Shown here one piece after another: positions 1 to 6,998 of a stretch of DNA of 8,839 bases. Made by a program: the position numbers and the translations under genes. Numbering within the stretch: the stretch's first letter is position 1; the number at the start of each line of letters is the position of its first letter. The DNA is from QQUD01 sp039029915 (GTDB taxonomy: Bacteria; Chloroflexota; Anaerolineae; Promineifilales; Promineifilaceae). The notes under the pieces were generated by a model. The model saw only the letters and a list, made by a program, of their open reading frames with translations. It did not search any database and was not told the DNA's origin. The stretch is taken from positions 1-8,839 of the forward strand of contig JBCCFD010000343.1 in assembly GCA_039029915.1 (NCBI GenBank). The letters are read 5' to 3'.

Positions 1-65
1 ATATCAATTAATTCTGGGAGATTTTGAAGCAGGGAGTTGGGGTCCCAAGGAAAAAGCCCATCCAT
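1..65 (-). CDS. possible N-terminus of an unidentified protein, cut by the window edge
   Basis: A frame opening with ATG at 65-63 stays open for all 21 complete codons to the window edge and begins MDGLFPWDPN, which reads like real protein (amphipathic, mixed composition). A second in-frame-independent ATG lies at 61-59. A candidate promoter sits directly upstream at 89-116, which would give a short leader of about 16 nt, but no convincing Shine-Dalgarno site is visible. It lies on the same strand as argF and the TPR gene. The fragment is too short to assign a family, and it could be a chance open frame. Confidence 0.3.
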   Translation of the reverse strand, partial: MDGLFPWDPNSLLQNLPELID

Positions 66-88
66 GAAGTTATCTGCCGATACAAAAA

Positions 89-116
89 ATTATGAGTAGA
101 TGACGTATTGTAACAA
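89..116 (-). promoter_or_regulatory. candidate sigma70 promoter for the left-edge gene
   Basis: On the minus strand, TTGTTA (116-111, 4 of 6 to TTGACA) is followed after 16 bp by CATAAT (94-89, 5 of 6 to TATAAT). It points at the ATG at 65. The flanking DNA is AT-rich, so chance matches are expected and the call is tentative. Confidence 0.3.
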
Positions 117-414
117 ATACTCTTTAAATTGATAATCAACAATTGCACAACGAAATATGTTCGGTGACAAAACGTGGCAAACCAAGTTTTATCAGCTAGA
201 GACCTGCAATAGTTGACGATGTGTAAGTCCAATTGATTATTAATATGGGGCTAAGTAAACTGGTCTGAGCCTTAGGTTTTCCTAAAACTTTTTCTGGTTT
301 ACTACTTTGTTGCCAAAGCTTGTAAATACCCCTTTTCTAGGAAAATTGATAAGTTATTATGTAACAGAGTATCTACTTAAAAATGTGAAACAAGAGCAGT
401 GAATAGGAGTTTTC
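117..414. other. AT-rich intergenic gap after the TPR gene, with weak stem-loops
   Basis: I see no gene in this stretch. At 296-330 there is an imperfect stem-loop: an outer pairing of GGTTTAC with GTAAATACC encloses a 5-bp CTTTG/CAAAG stem. On the minus strand its loop is GCAA, a GNRA-type tetraloop. At 272-285 a small TTAGG-TTTT-CCTAA hairpin is followed on the plus strand by a T-run. A 9-bp inverted repeat (AGCCTTAGG at 268-276, CCTAAGGCT at 414-422) and a 10-bp direct repeat GTTTTCCTAA (276-285 and 409-418) link this gap to the 3' end of the TPR gene. None is a clear intrinsic terminator for that gene. Confidence 0.35.
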
Positions 415-2676
415 CTAAGGCTTCAGTTGGGACAAAAGCTGGCGATAATTAGATGCGTTCGGAGGATTCAGGCCCAAAATCTTCTCAATGGTTTCAGCCG
501 CTTCTTTTGTTTCACCCGCATCAAGCTGTGCTTCCCCTAACTTATCTAAAATCTCAACTGCATCGGAAATGCGCTGCTGCTGAATATATAGGCGGGAGAG
601 TCGTTCAACAAGCTGAGCATCAGCTGGTCGACGAGAAACCATATCTTGCAAAATACCCCCAACCTTTGCACCGCGACCGCTTCGCACAAGCTGCTTTAAA
701 TATCGGTCTAATTCTACGATGGCGTTGTTGGGCTGACCCACTTTGTAATAAAGATCGACGAGGGTAATCGCAGAACGTTCATCATCCGGCATAAGCTGAC
801 GCAGCTTTTTATAGGCATTAAGCGCTTGGCGCCAATTGAATCGCTGCATATCGATTTCAGCCACGCGAGTTAGCAATCTTTTTTCCCACTCTTGCTGTTG
901 ATTTGCACGAGGTGTTAGCTTTAATCCTTCTTGATAGGCAGATCTTGCGCTGTCTACTTGAGCAAGCTGGAAGTGGGCTTCACCCATAGAAATGTAATGC
1001 TCTAATGCCTTATCAATTTGACCGTGCCGCTTAAGCATGTCAATGAGCTTGGCTTTAACTGATACATCCAATGGTGATAGCTCAACAACCTTTTCATAAG
1101 CAATAACGGCGCCATTCACATCGCCGCGTACTTTATATGTGTCAGCAATAGTGGTGTATTTTAAGGAGGAGGCATCTGTACGGCCTTGCTTGCCCAACGT
1201 TTCCGCGAGCTGGAGATGGGCAGGCAAATAGTCTGGCGAAAATTGGATAGCGAGATAAATTTCCTCAATGGCCGTGTCATACATGCTGCGTTTAGTGTAC
1301 TCTTGGGCGAGATAAAGTGATTCTAGAACCTGAGAAGACCCAGCGGTTAGAACATCACCCAAAATCATCACGCCTGATTCAGACATGGCATCAAGGCGGC
1401 CACGCGCTTCCTTTGCTTTATCCTCCCACCCTTTTTGACTTAAAAACTCAACGAGCGCATTAGCAAAACCGGTGGCCTGCTCTCGCTCACCCTTTGTAAT
1501 TAAGCTGTCTGCTAGATTCTCGTACAGTTCAATGAGGCGATCGGCGTGTGTATGCTGAACCGTGCCTAGATCAACAATCTTGAGCACATTGATAAAATGT
1601 TCAATAGCCTTATCGGTTAATCCTTTGGCTCGATAAGATTCACCGAGCGCAAAGTGACTGGCTAAACGGAACTCATGTTCATCTACAGACCGTTCAAATT
1701 CTCGAATCGCGTCATCGAAGCGCAGGTTGTTTTGATAAAGGAGCCCAAGATTAAAGCGGGCGGCGGGATGATCAACACCTGCTTGAATGGCTTGTTCATA
1801 GGCGCTAATAGCTTCGTTGGTCATGTTGCGCCGCTGGTTTTCAAGCGCTTGGCTTAGAAGCGTAGCCCGCTTAAGCATAGACATGTCGTCTTGGGAGTCG
1901 CTGAAGATTTCTTCAGCAAGCTGCTCGAGAGCAAGACGGCGCGCATCTTGAACCGGCGAGACCGCTTCATGACTTGGTTCATCACCAGTCAGACCTTTCT
2001 CTTTAAGAACAGATGCCATCTGCTGAGAAACTTCACTCAGGGCATCAGATGATTGTGAAGGGATTTCGCTGCTATCAATGAGCGCTTCCCCTTGGTTAAT
2101 CATTTCGATCGCTGTCAAGATTTCGGCGTTGCGCGGGTCGAGTTGGAGGGCAGTTTTGGCTGCTTTTAGAGCGGTTGCTTGCTCTCCCTGGGCACTTAAG
2201 ATGCGGGCAATGGCTAAATACTCACGAATAGCGTTGTGGGTTGCCCCTTCTCGTCGATAGACAGAAGCAAGCCGCTTATGGGGAGAAAGCAAGTTTGGCT
2301 CAAGCCTAACGGCTAGCTGCCAATTGTTCATGGCTTCTTTCAAGCGGCGTTTGCTAAGCTCAATTTCACCAATGGAGTTATACGTTTTTCCGGCTTCGCT
2401 GAGTTGACCAAGCCGCTCTTGAACATCGGCCACTTGGCGCAGGTGAATAACATCTCCTCGAGAGTAGCGGGAAGCCAGCTTGTAATTTCCCAATGCCTCT
2501 TTGAGTTTGTTTTGCTCAAGGTAAGCCATGCCCAAACCAGCGTAAGCAGCTGACTCGTCGTCAATTTCAGCGACGGCCTGGTTGAAAGCAGCGATAGCTT
2601 CATCCCAGGACTGCTCCCAAATGTATGAGTGACCTCGTGCTAATGCATCTTCAAAAAGGGCGCGATTGTTTGCCAA
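415..2676 (-). CDS. large cytoplasmic TPR-repeat protein
   Basis: The 753-residue product is built almost entirely of tetratricopeptide-type helix pairs. N-terminal repeats span about residues 10-195, with signatures such as YAGLGMAYLEQNKLKEAL. A Ser/Glu-rich, probably flexible linker covers about 200-265. Middle repeats lie at about 267-430, and C-terminal repeats at about 450-660 and 685-745. TPR arrays bind other proteins, so a scaffold or assembly role is likely, but the partner is unknown and no enzymatic motif is seen. There is no signal peptide or membrane segment, so it should be cytoplasmic. The start is TTG: an in-frame stop (the argF TAA) lies 18 nt upstream, TTG is the only usable start in between, and GGAG sits 8 nt before it. 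It is the second gene of the argF operon and has no visible promoter of its own. Confidence 0.88.
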   Translation of the reverse strand: MANNRALFEDALARGHSYIWEQSWDEAIAAFNQAVAEIDDESAAYAGLGMAYLEQNKLKEALGNYKLASRYSRGDVIHLRQVADVQERLGQLSEAGKTYNSIGEIELSKRRLKEAMNNWQLAVRLEPNLLSPHKRLASVYRREGATHNAIREYLAIARILSAQGEQATALKAAKTALQLDPRNAEILTAIEMINQGEALIDSSEIPSQSSDALSEVSQQMASVLKEKGLTGDEPSHEAVSPVQDARRLALEQLAEEIFSDSQDDMSMLKRATLLSQALENQRRNMTNEAISAYEQAIQAGVDHPAARFNLGLLYQNNLRFDDAIREFERSVDEHEFRLASHFALGESYRAKGLTDKAIEHFINVLKIVDLGTVQHTHADRLIELYENLADSLITKGEREQATGFANALVEFLSQKGWEDKAKEARGRLDAMSESGVMILGDVLTAGSSQVLESLYLAQEYTKRSMYDTAIEEIYLAIQFSPDYLPAHLQLAETLGKQGRTDASSLKYTTIADTYKVRGDVNGAVIAYEKVVELSPLDVSVKAKLIDMLKRHGQIDKALEHYISMGEAHFQLAQVDSARSAYQEGLKLTPRANQQQEWEKRLLTRVAEIDMQRFNWRQALNAYKKLRQLMPDDERSAITLVDLYYKVGQPNNAIVELDRYLKQLVRSGRGAKVGGILQDMVSRRPADAQLVERLSRLYIQQQRISDAVEILDKLGEAQLDAGETKEAAETIEKILGLNPPNASNYRQLLSQLKP

Positions 2677-2684
2677 TTCTCTGT

Positions 2685-2688
2685 CTCC
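2685..2688 (-). promoter_or_regulatory. Shine-Dalgarno GGAG that fixes the TTG start of the TPR gene
   Basis: GGAG on the minus strand lies 8 nt before the TTG at 2676-2674. It falls inside the 18-bp gap after the argF stop, which supports both the non-ATG start and translation from a shared mRNA. Confidence 0.7.
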
Positions 2689-2694
2689 AAAAAA

Positions 2695-3609
2695 TTAAGT
2701 TAGAAGCGTTGCCAATATGGCTTTTTGAGCGTGCATCCGATTTTCAGCCTGTTGGAAGAGGGCTGACTGGATACCATCGGCAACTTCGTCGGTAATTTCT
2801 TCGCCACGGTGGGCGGGTAAGCAGTGTAAAACCACTGCATTAGATTTAGCTTTGTTAACAAGCTGTTGATTGATTTGATAGGGAGGGAAGACCTGAAGCC
2901 GCTTGGCCGTTTCTTCTTCTTGACCCATACTTGTCCACACATCAGTATAAATGACATCTGCGTCTTGTACAGCCTTAATTGGGTCGTGGAACTGCTCAAA
3001 GGATGCCCCATTGGTCTTAAGTGAGTCGGCTAGGGTGAAATCATCTTCGTTTAAGGTGTAGCCGGCTGGGGAGCCAATGGAGACGTGCATACCTGTTAAC
3101 ATGCCCCCAAATAGCAATGAGCGGGTGACATTATTACCATCACCAATGTACGCCATTTTTAACCCTTCAAGCTTACCAAGCCTTTCTTGTATTGTAAAAA
3201 GGTCGGTTAGCCCCTGAGCTGGGTGATTGTAATCGGAAAGGCCGTTTATAACAGGGACAGAGGCATATTCAGCTAAGCCAAGAATGTGGTCATGATCAAA
3301 GACGCGAGCCATGATGCCATCGACATAGCCTGAAAGAACGCGAGCTACGTCTGGTACACTTTCGCGCCCACCCATTTTGATTTCAGATGGGCCTAGATAG
3401 AATGCATAACCTCCTAAATGAACCATGCCCATTTCAAAGGAGACTCGGGTACGCAGGGATGGTTTTTGGAAAACGAGGGCAAGCGATTTGCCTTTGAGGA
3501 TGGGCTTGTTGCCACCTTGTTTCCACTCGGCTTTGAGTTTATGGGCTAGTTCGAGTAAGCCAAGGAGTTGGTCTGAGGTGAGGTCGGCGATGTTTAGGAA
3601 GTTTTTCAA
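2695..3609 (-). CDS. argF: ornithine carbamoyltransferase
   Basis: This enzyme transfers the carbamoyl group of carbamoyl phosphate to ornithine, giving citrulline, in cytoplasmic arginine synthesis. The family motifs are all present (numbering from the start chosen here): carbamoyl-phosphate loop SLRTR at 51-55, HPAQ at 129-132, GDGNN at about 156-160, the ornithine-binding DVWTSMG at 223-229, and the HCLPAHRG catalytic segment at 262-269. The length of 304 residues is normal. The frame is open 10 codons further, to a TTG at 3639, but I prefer the TTG at 3609: it gives the typical family opening MKNFLNIADL and has AGGAG 10 nt upstream, while the upstream TTG lies inside a tandem repeat and has no ribosome site. 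It could be called argF or argI; no other arginine gene is adjacent. The TPR gene follows after 18 bp. Confidence 0.95.
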   Translation of the reverse strand: MKNFLNIADLTSDQLLGLLELAHKLKAEWKQGGNKPILKGKSLALVFQKPSLRTRVSFEMGMVHLGGYAFYLGPSEIKMGGRESVPDVARVLSGYVDGIMARVFDHDHILGLAEYASVPVINGLSDYNHPAQGLTDLFTIQERLGKLEGLKMAYIGDGNNVTRSLLFGGMLTGMHVSIGSPAGYTLNEDDFTLADSLKTNGASFEQFHDPIKAVQDADVIYTDVWTSMGQEEETAKRLQVFPPYQINQQLVNKAKSNAVVLHCLPAHRGEEITDEVADGIQSALFQQAENRMHAQKAILATLLT

Positions 3610-3619
3610 AATATTTGGA

Positions 3620-3624
3620 CTCCT
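3620..3624 (-). promoter_or_regulatory. Shine-Dalgarno AGGAG deciding the argF start
   Basis: AGGAG on the minus strand lies 10 nt before the TTG at 3609-3607. It would fall inside the coding region if the longer frame (TTG at 3639) were used, so it argues for the shorter protein. Confidence 0.65.
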
Positions 3625-3633
3625 GAGATGTGG

Positions 3634-3654
3634 TTGCAAGTTGCAAGTTGCAAT
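3634..3654. repeat. three tandem heptamers TTGCAAG in the argF leader
   Basis: Units lie at 3634-3640, 3641-3647 and 3648-3654; the last ends in T instead of G. The array lies between the predicted argF promoter and its Shine-Dalgarno site. A weaker period of 7 may continue to about 3681, but that part is too degenerate to claim. The array is one of several heptamer arrays in this window. Confidence 0.75.
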
Positions 3655-3677
3655 TTACAGGATTCAGATACTTGTAT

Positions 3678-3706
3678 ATTGTATGCGTTTTTTGTGAATC
3701 AGTAAA
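3678..3706 (-). promoter_or_regulatory. probable sigma70 promoter of the argF-TPR operon
   Basis: On the minus strand, TTTACT (3706-3701, 4 of 6 to TTGACA) and TACAAT (3683-3678, 5 of 6 to TATAAT) are separated by 17 bp. The predicted transcript starts near 3671, leaving a leader of about 60 nt that holds the TTGCAAG array and AGGAG. I see no convincing pair of arginine-repressor (ARG box) half-sites, although ATTCA-like words occur nearby. Confidence 0.5.
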
Positions 3707-3783
3707 CAGGGTGAAAGGGGGCTTTTTGATTAGGCAATAATAGGTTGTCGTTGATGTAGATGATTCGCTCCTTGTATAAACAA

Positions 3784-3808
3784 ACGGATAAAAATTTGTG
3801 TTATCCGT
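3784..3808. other. 8-bp perfect inverted repeat between aceA terminator and argF promoter
   Basis: The arms ACGGATAA (3784-3791) and TTATCCGT (3801-3808) flank a 9-nt loop. On the minus strand the hairpin is followed by TTTGTTTATAC, so it could be a weak second terminator behind aceA. It could equally be a protein-binding site. The rest of 3610-3920 outside the listed sites shows no gene. Confidence 0.4.
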
Positions 3809-3847
3809 GTAGGTGCATTGTCTTTCAAGCTTTTACTGAACCCATTG

Positions 3848-3886
3848 AAAAAGCAAACGGCCGTTTCCATAAAAACGGCCGTTTGC
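3848..3886 (-). terminator. intrinsic terminator of the aceBA operon
   Basis: The arms at 3873-3886 and 3853-3866 form a perfect 14-bp stem with a 6-nt loop. Read on the minus strand, the stem is followed at once by five T residues (3852-3848). It begins 35 bp after the aceA stop. Each arm contains the 12-bp palindrome AAACGGCCGTTT, so the stem is made from two copies of the iterated octamer ACGGCCGT. There is no T-run on the plus-strand side, so it should act in one direction only. Confidence 0.88.
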
Positions 3887-3920
3887 AACAAAGGAGATAT
3901 AAAAAAGTTAACTGTGGTGT

Positions 3921-5276
3921 CTAAAACTTAAAAATCGGAATGTTACGTGGTTCTTCTTCGACGTGTCCATTTTGGGCTGCTTCTTCAGCACCGCTGTCTT
4001 CAAACTGCGCTTCTTCCGTAGAGCCCTTCAAAGCGGCCGTTGACGCCATGCCATTGGAAACCATCAACTGAACCTCATCAAAGTAGCCAGCTCCAACAAA
4101 GCTTTGGTGCTTAATGGCGCGGAACCCTTCTTCTTCAAGGGCAAACTCTTTCTCTTGCAAACGAGAGTAAGCAGCCATGCCTTCATGTTTATAAGCACTT
4201 GCTAGTTCAAACATGCCGCTGTTGAGCGAGTGGAAACCGGCCAAGGTCACAAATTGGTATTTGTAGCCCATTTCGCCCAGTGCTTTTTGGAAGCGAGCGA
4301 TAGTGGCATCGTCTAAGTTGCGTTTCCAGTTGAAAGAAGGTGAGCAGTTGTAAGCCAGCAGCTTGCCTGGGAATTGCGCATGGATCGCCTTCGCAAACGC
4401 TTCTGCTTCTTCTAAATCTGGTGTAGAGGTTTCACACCAAATGACATCGGCATAAGGGGCGTACGCCAAACCGCGGGCGATGGCGCAGTCGATACCGCCG
4501 GTGATGCGATAGAAGCCTTCGCTGGTCCGTTCCCCTTCAATAATAAATTCACGGTCGCGCGGATCGATGTCGCTGGTGAGTAACTGGGCTGAGTCTGCAT
4601 CAGTGCGGGCAAATAAGACGGTGGGCACGCCCATCACGTCAGCCGCTAAGCGAGCAGAGATGAGTTTTTGGATAAATTCGCGGGTGGGTACTAACACCTT
4701 ACCACCCATATGACCACATTTTTTGGCGGAGGAGAGCTGGTCTTCGAAGTGAACACCACCGGCACCGGCAGCAATCATTGCTTTCATTAGTTCAAAGGCG
4801 TTGAGCGCGCCACCAAACCCTGACTCAGCATCGGCAACGATGGGGGCGAACCAGTAAGTGTCTTTGTTACCGCCCATATGATTGATTTGATCGGCGCGCT
4901 GTAAAGCGTTGTTAATGCGCTGAACTAACTTTGGCGCACTGTCTGCTGGATAAAGGCTTTGGTCAGGGTAAGTGGCCGCGGCACCGTTGGCGTCAGCTGC
5001 GACCTGCCAACCGCTGAGGTAGATTGCTTTTAAACCAGCTTCAACCATTTGTACTGCCTGATTACCCGTTTGAGCACCAAGGCAGTTGATAAATGGTTCA
5101 GAGTGCATCAACTGCCAGAGACGCTCAGCCCCCATACGAGCAAGGGTGTGCTCAATTTGAATAGAGCCGCGAAGACGACAAACGTCTTCTGCACCGTATG
5201 GGCGGGTAATGCCTTGCCAGCGTTTGTTAAATTGCCAATTGTTTTCTAATGAACGAACATCGTACTCTTTGAACAT
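3921..5276 (-). CDS. aceA: isocitrate lyase
   Basis: Isocitrate lyase splits isocitrate into glyoxylate and succinate, the first step of the glyoxylate shunt. The signature KKCGHMGGK is at 185-193, with the catalytic cysteine at about 187. Other family blocks are SGWQVAADAN (88-97), the metal-site region VADAESGFGG (147-156), WCETSTP (280-286) and NCSPSFNW (310-317). At 451 residues it is a short-form bacterial enzyme, but longer than usual at the C-terminus: the family's normal ending, GSTEEAQF at 418-425, is followed by a 26-residue acidic tail ending IPIFKF. The start is ATG with AGGAG 6 nt upstream (5287-5283). It is the second gene of the aceB-aceA operon, 82 bp behind aceB, and is followed by a strong terminator. 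An iterated-palindrome variant lies in the codons around 4033. Confidence 0.97.
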   Translation of the reverse strand: MFKEYDVRSLENNWQFNKRWQGITRPYGAEDVCRLRGSIQIEHTLARMGAERLWQLMHSEPFINCLGAQTGNQAVQMVEAGLKAIYLSGWQVAADANGAAATYPDQSLYPADSAPKLVQRINNALQRADQINHMGGNKDTYWFAPIVADAESGFGGALNAFELMKAMIAAGAGGVHFEDQLSSAKKCGHMGGKVLVPTREFIQKLISARLAADVMGVPTVLFARTDADSAQLLTSDIDPRDREFIIEGERTSEGFYRITGGIDCAIARGLAYAPYADVIWCETSTPDLEEAEAFAKAIHAQFPGKLLAYNCSPSFNWKRNLDDATIARFQKALGEMGYKYQFVTLAGFHSLNSGMFELASAYKHEGMAAYSRLQEKEFALEEEGFRAIKHQSFVGAGYFDEVQLMVSNGMASTAALKGSTEEAQFEDSGAEEAAQNGHVEEEPRNIPIFKF

Positions 5277-5288
5277 GGGATTCTCCTC

Positions 5289-5323
5289 GGGGGCTGGGTG
5301 CTGGGGGCTAGGGACTGGGGGGC
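5289..5323. repeat. left heptamer array (GGGGGCT type) before aceA
   Basis: Five consecutive 7-bp units start at 5289, 5296, 5303, 5310 and 5317; consensus GGGGGCT with substitutions. The array abuts the aceA Shine-Dalgarno site. Its plus strand has five runs of at least three G separated by 2-4 nt, which fits a G-quadruplex pattern on the template strand. Confidence 0.8.
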
Positions 5324-5340
5324 GTTTACCCCAGTCCCTA
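5309..5340 (-). other. 12-bp stem-loop in the aceB-aceA intergenic mRNA
   Basis: TAGGGACTGGGG at 5309-5320 pairs perfectly with CCCCAGTCCCTA at 5329-5340 across an 8-nt loop. No T-run follows on the minus strand, so it is not a classic terminator. It could stabilise the upstream aceB message or attenuate aceA relative to aceB. A nearby copy at 5349-5362 can pair with the same left arm with one bulge. Confidence 0.65.
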
Positions 5341-5362
5341 ATCCCAAACCCCTAGTCCCTAG
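5328..5362. repeat. right heptamer array (TCCCTAG type), inverted relative to the left one
   Basis: Five consecutive 7-bp units start at 5328, 5335, 5342, 5349 and 5356; consensus TCCCTAG. It is roughly the reverse complement of the 5289-5323 array, with only GTTT (5324-5327) between them. It runs over the aceB stop codon (5361-5359). On the minus (mRNA) strand it shows five G-runs with 3-4 nt loops, again fitting a G-quadruplex pattern. Confidence 0.8.
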
Positions 5363-6951
5363 TTTATTAACTCATACGCCGGTAGCGTAAGGAAATCAAC
5401 GAAATCATCTTTTGAAACGAGCTCGTCAAACAGCTCGCCAGCTTTGGCAAACTTGCCGTCTTGGTATTGGGCCTCTCCCATTGTGGTCTTGAGATCGGTT
5501 AATATTTCAGGCAGCATTGTTTTGAATAAGGTGAGGTTTACGGGACGACCATCATTTAGCTTGGCGTTGGGGTTTTTGACCCACTGCCACAGCTGTGACC
5601 GGGAGATTTCGGCGGTGGCGGCGTCTTCCATCAGGTTATGGATGGGCACACAGCCGTTGCCATTAAGCCAAGCAGCCATATATTGAATGCCAACGTCGAT
5701 GTTGGTGCGCATGCCTTTTTCGGTGATGTCACCGCGGGGAACGGCGAGCAGATCAACGGCCGTTACCGTCACATCTTCGCGCTTGTTTTCAATTTGGTTG
5801 GGGCCGGGCATGACCTCGTCAAAGACTGCCTTGGCCGTCGCGATAAGACCGGGGTGTGCAACCCACGTGCCGTCGTGACCGTCTTTGGCTTCCCGCTCTT
5901 TGTCTGCTTTGACTTTTTGCAAAGCGGCTTCGTTGGCTTCGGGATTGTTTTTGATGGGGATCTGAGCCGCCATGCCGCCCATAGCGTGAATGCCGCGGCG
6001 GTGGCAGGTTTTGATTAAAAGCTGTGAGTACGACCGCATAAAATGAGTGGTCATGGTGACCTGAGCACGGTCTGGCAAGATGTAGTCGGGGTTGTTTCGG
6101 AAGGTGCGGATGGCGCTAAAAATGTAATCCCAGCGTCCGCAGTTGAGCCCGGCAGAGTGATCCCGCAGTTCGTATAAGATTTCGTCCATCTCGAAGGTGG
6201 CGAGGATGTTTTCAATGAGCACCGTAGCTCGGATGGTGCCTTGAGGAATGTTTAGTTGTTCCTGGGCAAAGTTGAAAACATCGTTCCATAAGCGGGCTTC
6301 AAGATGGCTTTCAAGTTTGGGGAGATAAAAGTAGGGGGCGCTCCCTTTTTCCATTAAGGGGTGGACATTGTGGAAAAAGTAAAGGCCAAAGTCAAAGAGG
6401 GAGCCTGAGATGGAACGGCCGTTTATTACAACGTTCTTCTCGTCTAAATGCCAACCCCGTGGGCGAACCATTAAAGTAGCCGTTGTGTCATTGAGTGAAT
6501 AAAACTTGCCATTTTGAGGATTTGTGAAGGTGATCGTGCCTTTATTGGCATCAATCATGTTTTGCTGACCCTGAATAGTATTTTGCCAAGTGGGTGAGTG
6601 TGAATCCTCAAAGTCCGCCATGAAGACATTAGCGCCAGAGTTTAGGGCATTGATGACCATCTTGCGGTCAACAGGGCCGGTAATCTCAACGCGACGGTTT
6701 TCTAAGTCTTTGGGGATAGGGGCAACGGTCCAATCGCTTTCCCGAATATGGGCTGTTTCTGGTAAAAAGTCGGGCTTTTCGCCAGCGTCGATGCGGGCTT
6801 GACGCTGAATACGTTTTTCGAGGAGGTGCAAGCGTCGTTCGCGAAAAGCCATTTCTAATGAGAACACAAAGTTCAAGGCGTCAGGTGTGAGGATCGTTTC
6901 GAATTCTGGAAAACTGTTTGTCCCTGTGATTTGAAGATTGCGATTTTTCAT
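5359..6951 (-). CDS. aceB: malate synthase A
   Basis: Malate synthase condenses glyoxylate with acetyl-CoA to malate, the second glyoxylate-shunt step, in the cytoplasm with Mg2+. The family signature RDHSAGLNCGRWDYIF is at 263-278. Other conserved blocks are MADFEDSHSPTW (111-122), MVRPRGW (161-167, probable catalytic arginine at 165), GGMAAQIPIK (325-334), AHPGL (365-369) and MEDAATAEISRSQLWQW (441-457, probable catalytic aspartate at 443). At 530 residues it has the usual length of the A-type enzyme; the much longer glcB/G-type is excluded. The start is ATG with GGAGAG 7 nt upstream. It is the first gene of the operon, with aceA next; no aceK is seen. A strong promoter with a perfect dyad precedes it. 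Two iterated palindromes lie inside (5756, 6415). Confidence 0.97.
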   Translation of the reverse strand: MKNRNLQITGTNSFPEFETILTPDALNFVFSLEMAFRERRLHLLEKRIQRQARIDAGEKPDFLPETAHIRESDWTVAPIPKDLENRRVEITGPVDRKMVINALNSGANVFMADFEDSHSPTWQNTIQGQQNMIDANKGTITFTNPQNGKFYSLNDTTATLMVRPRGWHLDEKNVVINGRSISGSLFDFGLYFFHNVHPLMEKGSAPYFYLPKLESHLEARLWNDVFNFAQEQLNIPQGTIRATVLIENILATFEMDEILYELRDHSAGLNCGRWDYIFSAIRTFRNNPDYILPDRAQVTMTTHFMRSYSQLLIKTCHRRGIHAMGGMAAQIPIKNNPEANEAALQKVKADKEREAKDGHDGTWVAHPGLIATAKAVFDEVMPGPNQIENKREDVTVTAVDLLAVPRGDITEKGMRTNIDVGIQYMAAWLNGNGCVPIHNLMEDAATAEISRSQLWQWVKNPNAKLNDGRPVNLTLFKTMLPEILTDLKTTMGEAQYQDGKFAKAGELFDELVSKDDFVDFLTLPAYELIN

Positions 6952-6958
6952 TCGGTTA

Positions 6959-6964
6959 CTCTCC
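6959..6964 (-). promoter_or_regulatory. Shine-Dalgarno GGAGAG of aceB, overlapping a dyad half-site
   Basis: GGAGAG on the minus strand lies 7 nt before the aceB ATG. Right next to it, at 6965-6970, is GCGAAT, the same six bases as a half-site of the palindrome at 6999-7014. Confidence 0.7.
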
Positions 6965-6998
6965 GCGAATGCTTGTTTTTAAGGTGATCCAATTCTTT

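Noticed and set aside
8..232. 74-residue open frame on the minus strand
   Set aside because: Its composition (many Cys, Phe, Tyr, Ser) is that of translated AT-rich spacer, it has no ribosome site, and it conflicts with the more protein-like frame at 1-65.
3697..3800. Open stretch of about 30 codons on the minus strand upstream of argF
   Set aside because: It has no ATG, GTG or TTG at a useful place near the AAGGAG-like sequence, and it overlaps the inverted repeat and the argF promoter; probably chance.
3857..3882. Closely spaced palindromes as a short CRISPR-like or transposon-end repeat
   Set aside because: There are only two copies here with a 6-nt gap, no spacers and no target duplication or transposase; the T-run makes a terminator the simpler reading.
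5638..6018. 126-residue open frame on the plus strand
   Set aside because: It lies antisense within aceB, whose family motifs are intact across the whole stretch; it is a shadow frame.
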